The notes: generated from the letters alone by a model not told the origin. Counted from the first letter of the stretch, positions 4,947-11,635 are shown. The stretch is DNA of 11,788 nt from Clostridia bacterium (GCA_017938055.1 JAGBCG010000080.1:1-11788), one strand, 5' to 3'. A program made the numbers and translations.

Positions 4947-6365
4947 ATGGCAAATATGTCGCTTAAGAAGAACGAAATGCCTTCTCAGAATCCTGAAATT
5001 AGAAAGAGAAATTTTGATGAGGTTGCCCTCGGATATACACCTGAGCAGGCAATAGACGAGGCAAATAGATGCCTTAATTGTAAAAATAAGCCGTGTATAG
5101 GTGGTTGTCCGGTAAAAATACATATTCCGGAATTTATTGCACTTGTTGCACAGGGAAAGTTTGAGGAGGCTTATGAGGTTATCACACTTCAAAGCTCACT
5201 TCCTGCCGTTTGTGGCAGAGTTTGCCCTCAGGAAAGCCAGTGCGAGAGTAAATGTGTAAGAGGCATAAAGGGAGAGCCTGTAGCAATAGGAAGACTTGAA
5301 CGCTTTGTGGCAGACTACCATAATGCAAACTTTAAGGGTAAGGTCAAAAAGCCTGAGAGTAACGGCATAAAGGTGGCAGTTATCGGAGCGGGCCCGGCGG
5401 GTCTTACATGTGCGGGGGATTTGGCAAAAAAAGGATACGAAGTGACGGTTTTTGAAGCCTTGCACGTTGCTGGAGGCGTACTTGTATACGGAATTCCCGA
5501 ATTCAGACTTCCGAAAAAAATCGTTGAAAAGGAAGTTGAAACACTAAGGGAGCTTGGTGTAAAGATTGAAACTAACATGGTTATAGGCAAAATACTGTCT
5601 GTTGATGAGCTTGTGGACGAATATGGCTTTAAGGCTGTATTTATAGGCTCAGGAGCCGGCCTTCCCAAATTTATGAATATTCCCGGTGAACAGCTAAAAG
5701 GCGTCTACAGTGCAAATGAATTTCTCACAAGAGTAAATCTCATGAAAGCATACCGTGAAAAATGTGATACTCCGGTGATGAAAGCGAAAAAGGTTGCAGT
5801 TGTGGGAGGCGGAAACGTGGCAATGGATGCCGCAAGATGTGCAATGCGTCTTGGAGCAGATGAGGTTTATATTGTTTACCGTCGTTCATTAGAAGAACTG
5901 CCCGCAAGGCATGAGGAAGTGGAGCATGCCATGCAGGAGGGAATAGAGTTTAAGCTTCTTACAAGTCCAACCGAAATACTTGGATATAATAACCCTGATG
6001 ATAAAAAAGATACAAGAAACGGCTTTGTGTCTGGCATTAAATGCGTAAAGATGACCCTTGGAGAGCCTGATGAAAAGGGAAGAAGAAAACCCGTGGTGAT
6101 TCCCGACAGCGAATACGTAATAGATGTTGACTGTGTGATTATGGCAATAGGAACATCCCCAAATCCGCTTATTAAATCTACAACAGCCGGACTTGCTACA
6201 TATGATTGGGGCGGAATTGTAGCTGATGAGCAAACAGGCCTTACCAGCCGTGAAAATGTGTACGCAGGCGGAGATGCAGTAACGGGTGCTGCAACGGTAA
6301 TTCTTGCAATGGGTGCGGGAAAGAACGCAGCAACGGCAATTCATGAAAAATTAAAAGGGAAATGA
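4947..6365 (+). CDS. nfnB: NfnB: NADPH-binding large subunit (glutamate synthase small-chain-like), NADP-reducing bifurcating transhydrogenase
   Basis: This 472-residue protein is of the GltD or SudA type. The N-terminal iron-sulfur domain has two Cys sets, C42-x2-C45-x4-C50-x3-C54 and C89-x3-C93-x5-C99-x3-C103, for two [4Fe-4S] clusters. The FAD Rossmann motif is VAVIGAGPAG (143-152), followed by GGVLVYGIPEFRLPK (176-190). A second Rossmann fold for NADPH has VVGGGNVAMDAARCA (285-299). The C-terminal FAD-closing motif is AGGDAVTGAATVILAMGAG. With NfnA it couples exergonic NADPH or NADH exchange to ferredoxin reduction or oxidation, balancing reduced ferredoxin, NADH and NADPH in anaerobes. 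The start ATG 4947 has GGAGG (4932-4936) ten bases upstream, inside nfnA. No glutamate synthase large subunit is nearby, and the adjacent nfnA argues against a GltD role, although automatic annotation often calls it gltA. Confidence 0.92.
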   Translation: MANMSLKKNEMPSQNPEIRKRNFDEVALGYTPEQAIDEANRCLNCKNKPCIGGCPVKIHIPEFIALVAQGKFEEAYEVITLQSSLPAVCGRVCPQESQCESKCVRGIKGEPVAIGRLERFVADYHNANFKGKVKKPESNGIKVAVIGAGPAGLTCAGDLAKKGYEVTVFEALHVAGGVLVYGIPEFRLPKKIVEKEVETLRELGVKIETNMVIGKILSVDELVDEYGFKAVFIGSGAGLPKFMNIPGEQLKGVYSANEFLTRVNLMKAYREKCDTPVMKAKKVAVVGGGNVAMDAARCAMRLGADEVYIVYRRSLEELPARHEEVEHAMQEGIEFKLLTSPTEILGYNNPDDKKDTRNGFVSGIKCVKMTLGEPDEKGRRKPVVIPDSEYVIDVDCVIMAIGTSPNPLIKSTTAGLATYDWGGIVADEQTGLTSRENVYAGGDAVTGAATVILAMGAGKNAATAIHEKLKGK

Positions 6366-6402
6366 AAAGTCAAAAACTGCACATATAAATTGAATAAATA
6401 TT

Positions 6403-6441
6403 GGAGGCTGACAGTTTTTTAAGCTGTAGCCTCCGTTTTTT
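6403..6441 (+). terminator. Intrinsic terminator after nfnB, also between convergent sigF
   Basis: GGAGGCT (6403-6409) and ACAG (6411-6414) pair with CTGT (6424-6427) and AGCCTCC (6428-6434), leaving one bulged G; GTTTTTTG follows. The good T-run is on the plus strand. The sigF stop on the other strand lies one base beyond it, so the same hairpin may slow sigF transcripts, but there is no comparable T-run on that side. Confidence 0.88.
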
Positions 6442-6442
6442 G

Positions 6443-7165
6443 TTAAGTTATGAGCTTTTGACGAAGATTTTCAATTATCCTTTTTTCGCTTCGAGAAACA
6501 GTAACCTGTGAAACTCCAAGTATTTTGGATACCTGTGTTTGCGTAAGACACCTGTAGTACCGCAGACTAATTACCTGACTGTCAAATTCATCAAGCTGTT
6601 TTAGTGCTTCGTTAAGGGCAATTTTGTCAATAAGATTTGAAATTTCGTCCTCGTTTGCAATAGTATCACCCAAGGTCATGTCACTGCCGTCGCATAATGG
6701 CTCGGAAATGGAACGGACTGGAAGACAGGCATCTATACATTCTGTAACCTCCTCGCACGATAAATTGCAAAGCTGACACAAGATGCTGATTTTTGGTTCT
6801 TTTCCGTAATCTGATAAATACTTTTCCTTGGCCGCCATAACAAGTGCGGCATTTTTCTTTAGCTTTCTCGATACCTTTACAATTCCGTCATCCCTCAGAT
6901 ACCTCTTTATTTCTCCTGAAATAAGGGTAAAGGCATAGGTTGAAAAAGCATATCCAAGCTTTTCATCAAACCCGTCAATAGCCTTTAAAAGACCGATAGT
7001 GCCAATCTCTACAAGGTCTTCAAAAGTGACATTGCGATTTGAATAACGCTTTGCAATACTTTTTACCAATGCAATATTGTTGTTTACAAGAAGCTCCTTT
7101 GCTTCATCCTTGCCACTTTTGTATTTTGCTAAAAGCTCACTGTTTTCTAAGCTTTCAAATGTCAT
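6443..7165 (-). CDS. sigF: RNA polymerase forespore sigma factor SigF (SpoIIAC)
   Basis: This 240-residue sigma-70-family factor directs the first forespore-specific transcription after asymmetric septation. Region 2 spans about 28-98 with FEDLVEIGTIGLLKAIDGFD (48-67), FSTYAFTLISGEIKRYLRDD (74-93) and VKVSR (96-100), the segment shared by SigF and SigG that binds the anti-sigma factor and the -10. Region 4 ends with LRYYRCLTQTQVSKILGVSQ (201-220), then VTVSRSEKRI (221-230). Position immediately after spoIIAB decides SigF over SigG. The ATG (7163-7165) overlaps the end of spoIIAB by 11 bp and has only a poor AGG some 12 bases upstream, so translation is probably coupled to spoIIAB. No spoVA genes follow, unlike in many relatives; a convergent nfnB does. 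Confidence 0.93.
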   Translation of the reverse strand: MTFESLENSELLAKYKSGKDEAKELLVNNNIALVKSIAKRYSNRNVTFEDLVEIGTIGLLKAIDGFDEKLGYAFSTYAFTLISGEIKRYLRDDGIVKVSRKLKKNAALVMAAKEKYLSDYGKEPKISILCQLCNLSCEEVTECIDACLPVRSISEPLCDGSDMTLGDTIANEDEISNLIDKIALNEALKQLDEFDSQVISLRYYRCLTQTQVSKILGVSQVTVSRSEKRIIENLRQKLIT

Positions 7166-7616
7166 AGTTTGTTTTGCCTATGTATTTTTTAAGGGTAACT
7201 GTTGTGCCTTTGTAGAGAACGGACTTTACCTTTAATTCGTCAGTAAAGCTTTGCATAATGGGAAAACCCATACCGCTTCTGTCCTCTCCGCCTGTGGTGT
7301 ATAACGGCTCCATTGCCTTTTTTACATCCTCAATACCGCGTCCGTTGTCAGTTATTTTTACTGAGAGTAAATTGTTCTCATCGTAAAAACAGTGCATTTT
7401 TATGATTTTCTTTTTTTCCGGAACGCTGTCATCGTAAGCATGAACAATGCAATTTGTAACGGCTTCAGAAACGGCGGTCTTTATGTCGCATAGTTCTTCT
7501 ACCGTTGGGTCAAGCTGAGCGGCAAAGGAGCTTATGAGAGCACGTGAAAATGCTTCGTTTGCACTTTTTGCGGGAAACTGTATTTTCAGACTGTTTACAA
7601 CTCTGCTTTTTTTCAT
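7155..7616 (-). CDS. spoIIAB: Anti-sigma-F factor and serine kinase SpoIIAB
   Basis: This 153-residue GHKL-type kinase holds SigF inactive and phosphorylates SpoIIAA. The N box SEAVTNCIVHAY (50-61) has Glu51 and Asn55, equivalent to Bacillus Glu46 and Asn50 (general base and Mg ligand). The ATP-lid motifs are DNGRGIED (90-97) and RSGMGFPIMQSF (113-124). FAAQLDPTVEEL (31-42) is also conserved in the family. I chose the ATG at 7614-7616, where the family begins and an AAGGAGG site (7627-7633) lies about ten bases upstream; the frame is open further, to 7709, but that would overlap spoIIAA. It follows spoIIAA by 22 bp and overlaps sigF by 11 bp, so the three are one operon, in the order known from B. 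subtilis. Confidence 0.95.
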   Translation of the reverse strand: MKKSRVVNSLKIQFPAKSANEAFSRALISSFAAQLDPTVEELCDIKTAVSEAVTNCIVHAYDDSVPEKKKIIKMHCFYDENNLLSVKITDNGRGIEDVKKAMEPLYTTGGEDRSGMGFPIMQSFTDELKVKSVLYKGTTVTLKKYIGKTNYDI

Positions 7617-7638
7617 TTTGATGTCCCCTCCTTTTTCC

Positions 7639-8010
7639 TTAAATTTGAGTTTGGCTGTCATTGCTGTTGTCTTTATACTCATTTCGCATAAACTCCTTGT
7701 CGCAGTCAATATTTTTTATTATTTTGTCAACACCTGCCATTTTGAGAATTTTCAAGGTGCGTTCATTAGTGTTGCATAAAAACATTTCACCGCCGCACTC
7801 TCTCATTTTGCGATATCTGCCAAGCACAAGTCCAAGTCCCGATGAATCCATAAACGCTATGCTTGATAAGTCAAGCACCAAAACCTTTGGTCTGTTCTGA
7901 ATAATGAGCCTGTCTATACCATCACGAATACTTCTTGAAGAATGGTGGTCGATTTCTCCCGAAAGACAGCATACCATTTTTCCGTCCTTGTTTAATGATG
8001 TCATTTCCAT
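7639..8010 (-). CDS. spoIIAA: Anti-anti-sigma factor SpoIIAA
   Basis: This 123-residue STAS-domain protein releases SigF by binding SpoIIAB when unphosphorylated. LSGEIDHHSSRSIRDGID (16-33) and LDLSSIAFMDSSGLGLVLGRY (46-66) are diagnostic; the Ser phosphorylated by SpoIIAB and dephosphorylated by SpoIIE corresponds to Ser56 (Ser58 in B. subtilis). GGEMFLCNTNERTLKILKMAGVDKII closes the STAS fold. The C-terminus extends a little beyond the usual end with a hydrophilic tail (KEFMRNEYKDNSNDSQTQI). The start ATG (8008-8010) has AAGGAAGG upstream (8019-8026); Met3 is a possible alternative. It is the first gene of spoIIA, 74 bp downstream of gerB, with a candidate Spo0A-controlled promoter in that gap. 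Confidence 0.95.
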   Translation of the reverse strand: MEMTSLNKDGKMVCCLSGEIDHHSSRSIRDGIDRLIIQNRPKVLVLDLSSIAFMDSSGLGLVLGRYRKMRECGGEMFLCNTNERTLKILKMAGVDKIIKNIDCDKEFMRNEYKDNSNDSQTQI

Positions 8011-8036
8011 AATTTTTTCCTTCCTTCAATTTTTGT

Positions 8037-8076
8037 AATATAAGAATACTATTATTTGGTTAAAAAGTCTGTCGAA
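8037..8076 (-). promoter_or_regulatory. Candidate Spo0A-controlled promoter of spoIIAA-spoIIAB-sigF
   Basis: In the 74-bp gap upstream of spoIIAA there is a perfect 0A-box sequence, TGTCGAA on the plus strand (8070-8076), TTCGACA reading with the operon. Five bases downstream of it is a poor -35 (TTTTAA, 8060-8065), then 17 bp, then a -10-like TATATT (8037-8042). A weak -35 with an adjacent 0A box fits an activator-dependent promoter. I did not find a good SigH promoter (AGGAWWT and GAAT). A seven-base match is not significant alone; position and operon identity carry the call. Confidence 0.45.
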
Positions 8077-8084
8077 TACAGTAG

Positions 8085-9137
8085 CTAAGAATCTTTTTTG
8101 CGAAGAATTATAAAAAAAGTAAAAATAAGTGACAGTATAATAACGCAAGGGTATATTAAACCCTGAAGAGAGCCATATTCCTTTTGCGAAACAAAAATAA
8201 ATGGCAGATATATCAGCGGAATAAGAGCAAATACAATGGGTAGGATTGTTTTCATGGCATGTTTATATGAATGAAAAAATGCTTTTTTAATGCAAAGAGA
8301 ACATGAGTATAAATAAACAGAGCTTTTTATAATAAAAGCAAATAATCTCAGGGCAGATAAGGCTTCGGTCATGTCAAAACCATGAAAGGATTTTGTAAGG
8401 GCATAAAGTGGGTCGTTTAGTGTCATGGTAAGATTTTTTCCAAAAATCAGATAAACACCGCTTATGCAAATACACCATAATATAAAGCTTGAAATAAGAC
8501 TTGCAACGCCTGAGCGAACAAAGCCCAAATCCGCCTTAAAGCAATCCTTGAAGCAGTATATAAAAAGCGATGAATCAAAAGCAAAAAAAAGTCCCGAAAT
8601 ACAGCCGTGAATAATGGCAGAACGAACATTTGCGTCACGCACACCATTTACGTCAAAAATGATTCCTTTAACGGTAAAATAGGGAAGAAGAGCAGAAAAA
8701 ATAAAAACTAAAACTGGAATTGCTGCCATGAAGCAAAACCTGTACATTCCCTTTTCACTGTTAAAGCAAAGATAAAGACTCACCGCAAGAACGGCAAGAG
8801 AAAGCATGATGTAATAATGCTTGCTAACACCTTTTCCCGCAATATAGCAGGTATCCTTGATTACCTGAGTCATCAAAAGAAGTACAGAAAATACTGCAAT
8901 TATAGTGCCTATAACACAAAAAAGCTTGTGAAAAAGACTGCTTTCCGATATCGAAAAGGGACTTTTTAAGTATAAGAAGAATATACAAAAGGTGGTAAGA
9001 GAGGCTGACAAAAAGCAGAAAAATAAATTTACAGTGATGTTTTTTTGAGTGAATACAGGATTGAAAATAGCAAAACTCAGAAAGAAATAACTCGTAAGTG
9101 ATATATAAAACTGGATTCTTTTTGATGATTCTTTCAA
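8085..9137 (-). CDS. Spore germinant receptor subunit B (GerAB-like, APC superfamily)
   Basis: This 350-residue integral membrane protein has about ten hydrophobic segments, the size and topology of GerAB subunits, which resemble amino-acid transporters and hold the germinant-binding pocket. Family-like parts are DPLYALTKSFHGFDMTEALSALRLFAFIIKSSVYLYSC (about 241-278), comparable to the region before the last TMs of GerAB. It is clearly diverged, rich in Phe, Ser and Cys. The start is TTG (9135-9137), forced because the preceding in-frame codon is TAA; AAGGAGA in the end of the upstream gene provides the ribosome binding site eight bases away. It overlaps the gerC-like stop by four bases (TTGA), implying coupled translation. 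Position as third gene after gerA and gerC supports the call. Germinant specificity cannot be read from the sequence. Confidence 0.82.
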   Translation of the reverse strand: MKESSKRIQFYISLTSYFFLSFAIFNPVFTQKNITVNLFFCFLSASLTTFCIFFLYLKSPFSISESSLFHKLFCVIGTIIAVFSVLLLMTQVIKDTCYIAGKGVSKHYYIMLSLAVLAVSLYLCFNSEKGMYRFCFMAAIPVLVFIFSALLPYFTVKGIIFDVNGVRDANVRSAIIHGCISGLFFAFDSSLFIYCFKDCFKADLGFVRSGVASLISSFILWCICISGVYLIFGKNLTMTLNDPLYALTKSFHGFDMTEALSALRLFAFIIKSSVYLYSCSLCIKKAFFHSYKHAMKTILPIVFALIPLIYLPFIFVSQKEYGSLQGLIYPCVIILSLIFTFFIILRKKDS

Positions 9138-9760
9138 TTAGAATTCTCCTTTTCAGCTTTTTTTGACTTGGAGGCAAAACCAAAAATTGTTTTCTTTTCT
9201 GTAATTTCAGGCTCATTTTTGTCATCGAGTGAAAGAACAGGTAGAGTTACGTTCATACGCTCTGACATTTTGCAGGCAAGAAAATGAATAAATGAAACCT
9301 CTTGCTTGTTCGTACGTTTTATAAGCTTTTTGATGTCACTTTCCTTTTTTATACTTTCAAGAATTTTATGCAGATTCTCATTTTTTGCCAAAACAACTCG
9401 AGATGTTGACGGTAACAGCGGACTTTCACATAGGTAGGAAAGCTGTGTAAAAAATCCGTCCTTCTCGTCATAAGGCAGAATGAAAAACTCATTTGTGGCA
9501 AAATAACATTCACTGTACTTGTCGGATAAATTTTTTACAGCTTCTTTGACATTTTTTCCGTAAGATTTTGCCACAAAGTATTCCTCGTCCTTGCCTGAGG
9601 TTTGCTTTTGTGCAACCGCCAATAATAAAGCTTCGTCATTTTCCGTTGTTATAGCACAGGCATGAATAAAATATACGTCTTTTGAGTGATTTGATGAACA
9701 AGAGCAAAGAAAAACGGAGCAAAATATAATTAAAAGGATAGTGATTATAAACTTTTTCAA
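9134..9760 (-). CDS. Spore germinant receptor lipoprotein, short GerAC-like subunit
   Basis: This 208-residue lipoprotein has a Lys-rich N-terminus, a hydrophobic signal and the lipobox LCSC, with Cys as the lipid-modified residue, so it should be anchored on the outer face of the forespore inner membrane. The next section, VYFIHACAITTENDEALLLAVAQ through KNVKEAVKNLSDKYSECYFATNEFFIL and LCESPLLPSTSRVVLAKNENLHKILES, follows the pattern of the GerAC N-terminal domain (self-recognition of secretion-stress-like strands, a helix, then the LR-type residue run). Normal GerAC proteins are about 350-400 residues; the C-terminal domain is missing and replaced by a charged tail (EITEKKTIFGFASKSKKAEKENSN). 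I chose TTG 9758-9760, with AGGAGG six bases upstream; ATG 9773-9775 is in frame but has no ribosome binding site in front and contains that site. The identification rests on position and weak pattern similarity. Confidence 0.65.
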   Translation of the reverse strand: MKKFIITILLIIFCSVFLCSCSSNHSKDVYFIHACAITTENDEALLLAVAQKQTSGKDEEYFVAKSYGKNVKEAVKNLSDKYSECYFATNEFFILPYDEKDGFFTQLSYLCESPLLPSTSRVVLAKNENLHKILESIKKESDIKKLIKRTNKQEVSFIHFLACKMSERMNVTLPVLSLDDKNEPEITEKKTIFGFASKSKKAEKENSN

Positions 9761-9761
9761 T

Positions 9762-11195
9762 CTAATCCTCCTCATTTTTGTTGTATAACGAGCTTTTGAC
9801 GTGATTTAAGGCTTTCTTTGGAAGTACAGTCAGCGTATCGTTAAGACTTTGCGGTTTTATTGGAGATATTGGCATAAAATAGGGAACACCAAACGACTCT
9901 TTTCTGCAGATAGCCGAAAGAATAAAACAAATTGAAAGCACAATTCCGGGAAAACCAAAGATTCGTGCTAAAAAAATGTTAATAAACCTTATAAGCACCA
10001 TGCTGTTCATAAAAGGAGGAACAATAAAGGTGCAAACTGCTGTAAGGGAAGCAACCATAATTACAGGAGCACTTGCAAGTCCTGCACTTATTGCAGCATC
10101 GCCAAGAATAAGTCCAGCAACGATTCCGACCGCACTGCCAACAGCCCTTGGCATGCGGATGCCAACCTCACGTATAAGCTCAAATATAATCAGTATAACC
10201 ATAAGCTCACCGAACACCCCGAAAGGAACGTCCTGACGCAGCTCTATTACCGTTTTGTATAGCTTGTAGGGTAATACGGAGGTGTGGTGTTCGACAGTTG
10301 AAAGATAAAACGCAGGCAGATATAAAGCAATAATAACGCTGAGAAACCTTAAAACACGCATAAAGGTTGCATAATATGGCGTTTTAAGATAGTCTTCTGC
10401 TGATTGAAGTGCTTCAACAAAAAGATATGGTGCAGTAAGAACAGTGGGGCTGCCCTCGCAAATAATACCAACTCTTCCCTCAAGTAGCTTTGCGGCAACA
10501 ACATCGGGCTTTTCCGAGTTTCCCACGTTAGGCAAAAGGGAGGGGGAGCTCTTTTTGAGGTAGTGCTCAATGTATCCGGAATCCAAAACAGACGGAATTT
10601 TAATGTTTTCAATACAGCTTTTGATTCTGTTTACTGTATCGGAATTAGCAAGTTCTTCAAGATAGCAAATGTATATGGTTGTACTTGTGTATTCACCTAC
10701 GGACAGCCTGATGGATTTAAAGCCGGAGGTTTTAAGCCTTTTGCGTAAAAGAGCAAGATTATCCTCAGAGTTTTCGATAAAGCCTTCTCTCGGACCACGT
10801 ACAACCACTTCGCTGTCAGGCTCATTCACGCTTCTTTGCCCTGTTCTTTTGACCATGCAGCCGAACATTTCAAAGCCCTGCTCCAACTCAAGAAAAAGAA
10901 CAGCAAATCCAAGAAGTAATTTATCAATGGCATCCTTAGTTCCAGTAAGTGTCATAAGCTCACTTGAGCATATAACTCCAAAGACATCCTGTGATGTTTG
11001 TGGTATTTTTTTTAATCTTATAATAGGCAGCATAATGCTGTCTGAAATATATCCTCTGTCTGTATAGCTTCCAATATTGAACAGAACACCCTTTTTGCCG
11101 CCGCAGTAAATGATATTCCTGCTGTTAAAATCGGCACATTGTTCAAAAGCATTTTTAACAGTTTGCACAGCATTTTCAAAGGTCAGCTTTTCCAA
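9762..11195 (-). CDS. Spore germinant receptor subunit A (GerAA family)
   Basis: This 477-residue protein has the normal GerAA length. The N-terminal soluble part (1-270) carries VVRGPREGFIENSEDNLALLRKRL (131-154), the most conserved GerAA motif, and GRVGIICEGSPTVLTAPYLFVEALQSAEDYL (240-270). The C-terminal membrane domain has about five hydrophobic segments between 280 and 428, with RQDVPFGVFGELMVILIIFELIREVGIRMPRAVGSAVGIVAGLILGDAAISAG (320-372). With the B and C subunits it forms a receptor in the inner membrane of the spore that responds to small nutrients. The TTG start (11193-11195) is forced: the frame has TGA nine bases upstream and no ATG nearby; GGGGTGA supplies a modest ribosome binding site. 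It is the first gene of the ger operon, divergent from the tRNA region. Confidence 0.93.
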   Translation of the reverse strand: MEKLTFENAVQTVKNAFEQCADFNSRNIIYCGGKKGVLFNIGSYTDRGYISDSIMLPIIRLKKIPQTSQDVFGVICSSELMTLTGTKDAIDKLLLGFAVLFLELEQGFEMFGCMVKRTGQRSVNEPDSEVVVRGPREGFIENSEDNLALLRKRLKTSGFKSIRLSVGEYTSTTIYICYLEELANSDTVNRIKSCIENIKIPSVLDSGYIEHYLKKSSPSLLPNVGNSEKPDVVAAKLLEGRVGIICEGSPTVLTAPYLFVEALQSAEDYLKTPYYATFMRVLRFLSVIIALYLPAFYLSTVEHHTSVLPYKLYKTVIELRQDVPFGVFGELMVILIIFELIREVGIRMPRAVGSAVGIVAGLILGDAAISAGLASAPVIMVASLTAVCTFIVPPFMNSMVLIRFINIFLARIFGFPGIVLSICFILSAICRKESFGVPYFMPISPIKPQSLNDTLTVLPKKALNHVKSSLYNKNEED

Positions 11196-11213
11196 AAAAA
11201 ATCACCCCGAATA

Positions 11214-11242
11214 CAGTATTTCCTAACACGGAAAATTAATAC
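11214..11242 (-). promoter_or_regulatory. Candidate SigF-type forespore promoter of the ger operon
   Basis: On the minus strand GGAAATACTG (11214-11223) fits the published SigF -10 consensus GGNNANAHTR at all ten positions. GTATT (11238-11242), 14 bases upstream, fits the -35 consensus GYATA at four of five. Transcription would start near 11207, leaving only about 12 bases before the TTG start, an unusually short leader that weakens the call. I saw no good SigG -10 (CATNNTA) there. Confidence 0.4.
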
Positions 11243-11278
11243 GGGGCTTATAATGCTTAATTGTTAACAAATATGATG

Positions 11279-11307
11279 TTGACACAGGTATTATTTTTTG
11301 ATATAAT
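11279..11307 (+). promoter_or_regulatory. Perfect consensus sigma-A promoter driving the tRNA-Ser region
   Basis: TTGACA (11279-11284), exactly 17 bp, TATAAT (11302-11307). This is the ideal vegetative promoter, as expected for a stable-RNA gene. The decayed tRNA copy starts about 45 bases downstream and the intact tRNA about 237 bases downstream. No usable promoter lies closer to the intact tRNA, so it is probably transcribed from here with a long 5' leader removed by RNase P. Confidence 0.85.
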
Positions 11308-11350
11308 ACAAAAGCTGTTGTGAAGTAGTATATTACTCTGATGAATTAAA

Positions 11351-11440
11351 TGTTGAGTACAGATAAAGTCATAACGCAACTGACTCGAAATGAGGTAAGC
11401 TTTTCGGAAATATCCTCTTCAAAAAGTGCTCGAAATCCGC
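11351..11440 (+). pseudogene. Decayed tRNA-Ser(CGA) copy
   Basis: GTCATAACG (11368-11376) and CTGACTCGAAAT (11380-11391) are identical to the D-loop and anticodon-arm segments of the intact tRNA at 11561-11569 and 11573-11584, with the same three-base gap, an offset of exactly 193 bp. Weaker similarity continues on both sides: AGTA..GA before, TCGG.AAT.TCC for the variable arm and GTGCTCGAAATCCGC for a T-arm. The acceptor stem and CCA are not recognisable and the anticodon stem has two mismatches, so it should not be a working tRNA. Confidence 0.7.
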
Positions 11441-11485
11441 TGTATAGCTTGATTTTTTGAAAAACTGAATATTTGCGATTTTAGC

Positions 11486-11510
11486 AGTTCCCAAAGAAAG
11501 TTCCCAAAGA
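11486..11510 (+). repeat. Tandem 13-bp duplication upstream of tRNA-Ser
   Basis: AGTTCCCAAAGA occurs twice, at 11486-11497 and 11499-11510, separated by one A. It lies in the leader between the decayed and the intact tRNA. Apart from this I see nothing in 11441-11543. Confidence 0.9.
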
Positions 11511-11543
11511 TTTGCTTATTTTGGATAACTGTTAAATATATAG

Positions 11544-11635
11544 GGAGAAGTATCGAAGCGGTCATAACGGGGCTGACTCGAAATCAGTTTGTCGGTAATT
11601 CCGGCACGTGGGTTCGAATCCCACCTTCTCCGCCA
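11544..11635 (+). tRNA. tRNA-Ser (anticodon CGA)
   Basis: This 92-nt class II tRNA has acceptor stem GGAGAAG (11544-11550) with CTTCTCC, discriminator G and an encoded CCA (11633-11635). The anticodon arm is GCTGA-CTCGAAA-TCAGT with anticodon CGA, reading the UCG Ser codon. The long variable arm GTCGG-TAATT-CCGGC is typical of tRNA-Ser. The T-arm GTGGG-TTCGAAT-CCCAC is perfect. It is intact even though an integrase gene abuts its 3' end, as expected when the attachment site restores the tRNA 3' end. Confidence 0.97.

Noticed and set aside
4458..5192. A 244-codon open frame on the minus strand across nfnA and nfnB
   Set aside because: It lies opposite two genes with full family motifs and has no ribosome binding site or domain.
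8060..8085. Small hairpin CTGT-ATTCG-ACAG followed by ACTTTTT (minus strand) as a terminator between gerB and spoIIAA
   Set aside because: The stem is only four base pairs, too weak for an intrinsic terminator.
11512..11540. Promoter-like TTGCTT and AATATA just before tRNA-Ser
   Set aside because: Transcription would start inside the tRNA acceptor stem and the -10 is poor; the consensus promoter at 11279-11307 is the better source.
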